A stretch of 6,294 nt of DNA from Ardenticatenaceae bacterium (GTDB taxonomy: Bacteria; Chloroflexota; Anaerolineae; Promineifilales; Promineifilaceae). Of this stretch, positions 5,913 to 6,294 are shown piece by piece. Made by a program: the position numbers and the translations under genes. How positions within the stretch are numbered: position 1 is the stretch's first letter; each line of letters begins with the position of its first letter. Below the pieces are notes generated by a model. The model saw only the letters and a program-made list of their open reading frames with translations. It made no database searches and had not been told where the DNA came from. The stretch is taken from assembly GCA_020634565.1 (NCBI GenBank), contig JACKBN010000036.1:1-6294 (forward strand), given 5' to 3'.

Positions 5913-5969
5913 ACTTCCGTTGACAAAACCATAGCCAATCCTTAACCAAACATGCCCGTATTCTTAACA
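5909..5969 (+). promoter_or_regulatory. Candidate Pho box array in 11-bp register
   Basis: TTAAAC (5909), TTGACA (5920), TTAACC (5942) and TTAACA (5964) begin 11, 22 and 22 bp apart, so all four lie on the same face of the helix, with no match at the positions in between (5931, 5953). The array faces the + strand lipoprotein gene at 6084 and ends 20 bp before a TACAAT -10-like hexamer. It is not in register with the pst-side pair (28 bp offset), which suggests a separate operator. The pattern is seen directly, but recognition by the local regulator is inferred. Confidence 0.5.
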
Positions 5970-5989
5970 ACCGGCGGCTAAACTCTCCT

Positions 5990-5995
5990 TACAAT
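5990..5995 (+). promoter_or_regulatory. Possible -10 element of the lipoprotein gene
   Basis: TACAAT is one mismatch from TATAAT. It lies 20 bp after the last TTAACA repeat (5964-5969) and would give a leader of roughly 80 nt before the ATG at 6084. There is no good -35, which is consistent with an activator-dependent promoter. This is tentative. Confidence 0.35.
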
Positions 5996-6071
5996 CTGCT
6001 TTTACAAACAGATCCCAAAACAGGCGTGGTCGTCCTGACCTGCGCTTTATTTTTGTGAACATTTGAGCATT

Positions 6072-6076
6072 AGGAG
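6072..6076 (+). promoter_or_regulatory. Ribosome binding site of the divergent lipoprotein gene
   Basis: AGGAG lies 7 nt before the ATG at 6084, an ideal spacing that fixes the start. Confidence 0.75.
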
Positions 6077-6083
6077 AAGAAAC

Positions 6084-6294
6084 ATGCGATTTAAAGTATT
6101 AGCCGTTCTGGCCCTCGTACTGCCATTGTTGATGATTGCCTGTGGTGGCAGCAGCGACACAGTTGAGCCAGAAACCATCACCGAAACCGTAGAGGTAGAA
6201 GTTACCCGGACGGTTACCGAAACCGAAACCGTTGTAGAAACAGTTACCGAAACCGAAACCGTCGTGGAAACAGTAGAAGTTTTGGCACTGCCTT
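6084..6294 (+). CDS. Secreted lipoprotein with Thr/Glu/Val repeat linker (partial, 3' end outside window)
   Basis: The first 70 codons of a gene that runs off the window. A signal peptide with basic start (MRFK), hydrophobic core (5-19) and lipobox-like LMIAC (C20) is followed by GGSSD and then an acidic, Thr/Val-rich linker (about 27-65) containing two copies of TVTETETVVE. Linkers of this kind, including VEVEVTR, are common between the lipid anchor and the folded domain of Chloroflexota solute-binding lipoproteins, so the missing part is probably an ABC-type binding protein or another surface lipoprotein. It is divergent from pstS and shares a regulatory region with TTAACA repeats, so it may be induced by phosphate limitation and could bind phosphate or an organic phosphorus compound. 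That function is inferred, because no catalytic or binding domain is visible yet. Confidence 0.85.
   Translation, partial: MRFKVLAVLALVLPLLMIACGGSSDTVEPETITETVEVEVTRTVTETETVVETVTETETVVETVEVLALP
6210..6269 (+). repeat. Tandem 30-bp repeat coding TVTETETVVE twice
   Basis: Units 6210-6239 and 6240-6269 encode the same 10 residues. They differ at three bases, all in third codon positions (ACG/ACA, GTT/GTC, GTA/GTG). A further partial unit begins at 6270. It lies in the linker of the lipoprotein. Confidence 0.85.

Noticed and set aside
1..6294. tRNA, rRNA, CRISPR array, insertion sequence or phage signal
   Set aside because: None seen: no spaced identical repeats of CRISPR size, no transposase frame and no tRNA-like cloverleaf in the non-coding stretches.

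Overview
This window carries a phosphate-starvation locus: the end of a response-regulator gene and a complete PhoR-type sensor kinase on the + strand, a complete phosphate importer operon pstS-pstC-pstA-pstB2-pstB1 on the - strand, and the start of a divergent lipoprotein gene on the + strand. The organism is probably a member of the Chloroflexota (Anaerolineae-like). This is an inference from three things: a Thr/Glu/Val-rich VEVEVTR-type linker after the lipobox of the last gene, as is common in lipoproteins of that phylum; two tandem PstB paralogues; and a very frequent palindrome, ACGGCCGT. No marker gene is present, so the assignment is tentative.

Layout. Positions 2-58 are the last 18 codons of an OmpR/PhoB-family regulator. 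Positions 59-141 hold a short-repeat spacer with a 10-bp inverted repeat and no clear ribosome binding site. The sensor kinase (142-1533) follows, and its 3' end overlaps the convergent pstB1 by 20 bp. The pst operon reads leftward from 5792 to 1514: PstS lipoprotein, PstC and PstA permeases (joined by a TGATG overlap), then two different ATPases. The 291-bp region 5793-6083 lies between the divergent pstS and lipoprotein genes. It carries TTAACA-like repeats at 11-bp register, resembling Pho boxes. The window ends inside the lipoprotein gene.

How the genes work together. From known families, PstS captures phosphate outside the membrane, PstC/PstA form the channel, PstB energises it, and the kinase/regulator pair controls expression according to phosphate supply. 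No phoU is visible in the window.

Main points of interest. (1) The two PstB proteins have complementary defects. PstB1 keeps good Walker A/B and Q-loop residues but has LNPGQ in place of LSGGQ. PstB2 keeps LSGGQ but lacks the catalytic Glu (DNP), has Ala in place of the Q-loop Gln, and has an altered Walker A. Only a PstB1-PstB2 heterodimer would contain one intact ATP site, the arrangement known from asymmetric ABC exporters. (2) ACGGCCGT occurs 10 times in 6.3 kb, against about 0.1 expected, like the HIP1 palindrome of cyanobacteria. (3) The divergent promoter region has two 11-bp-register TTAACA arrays, one facing each gene.
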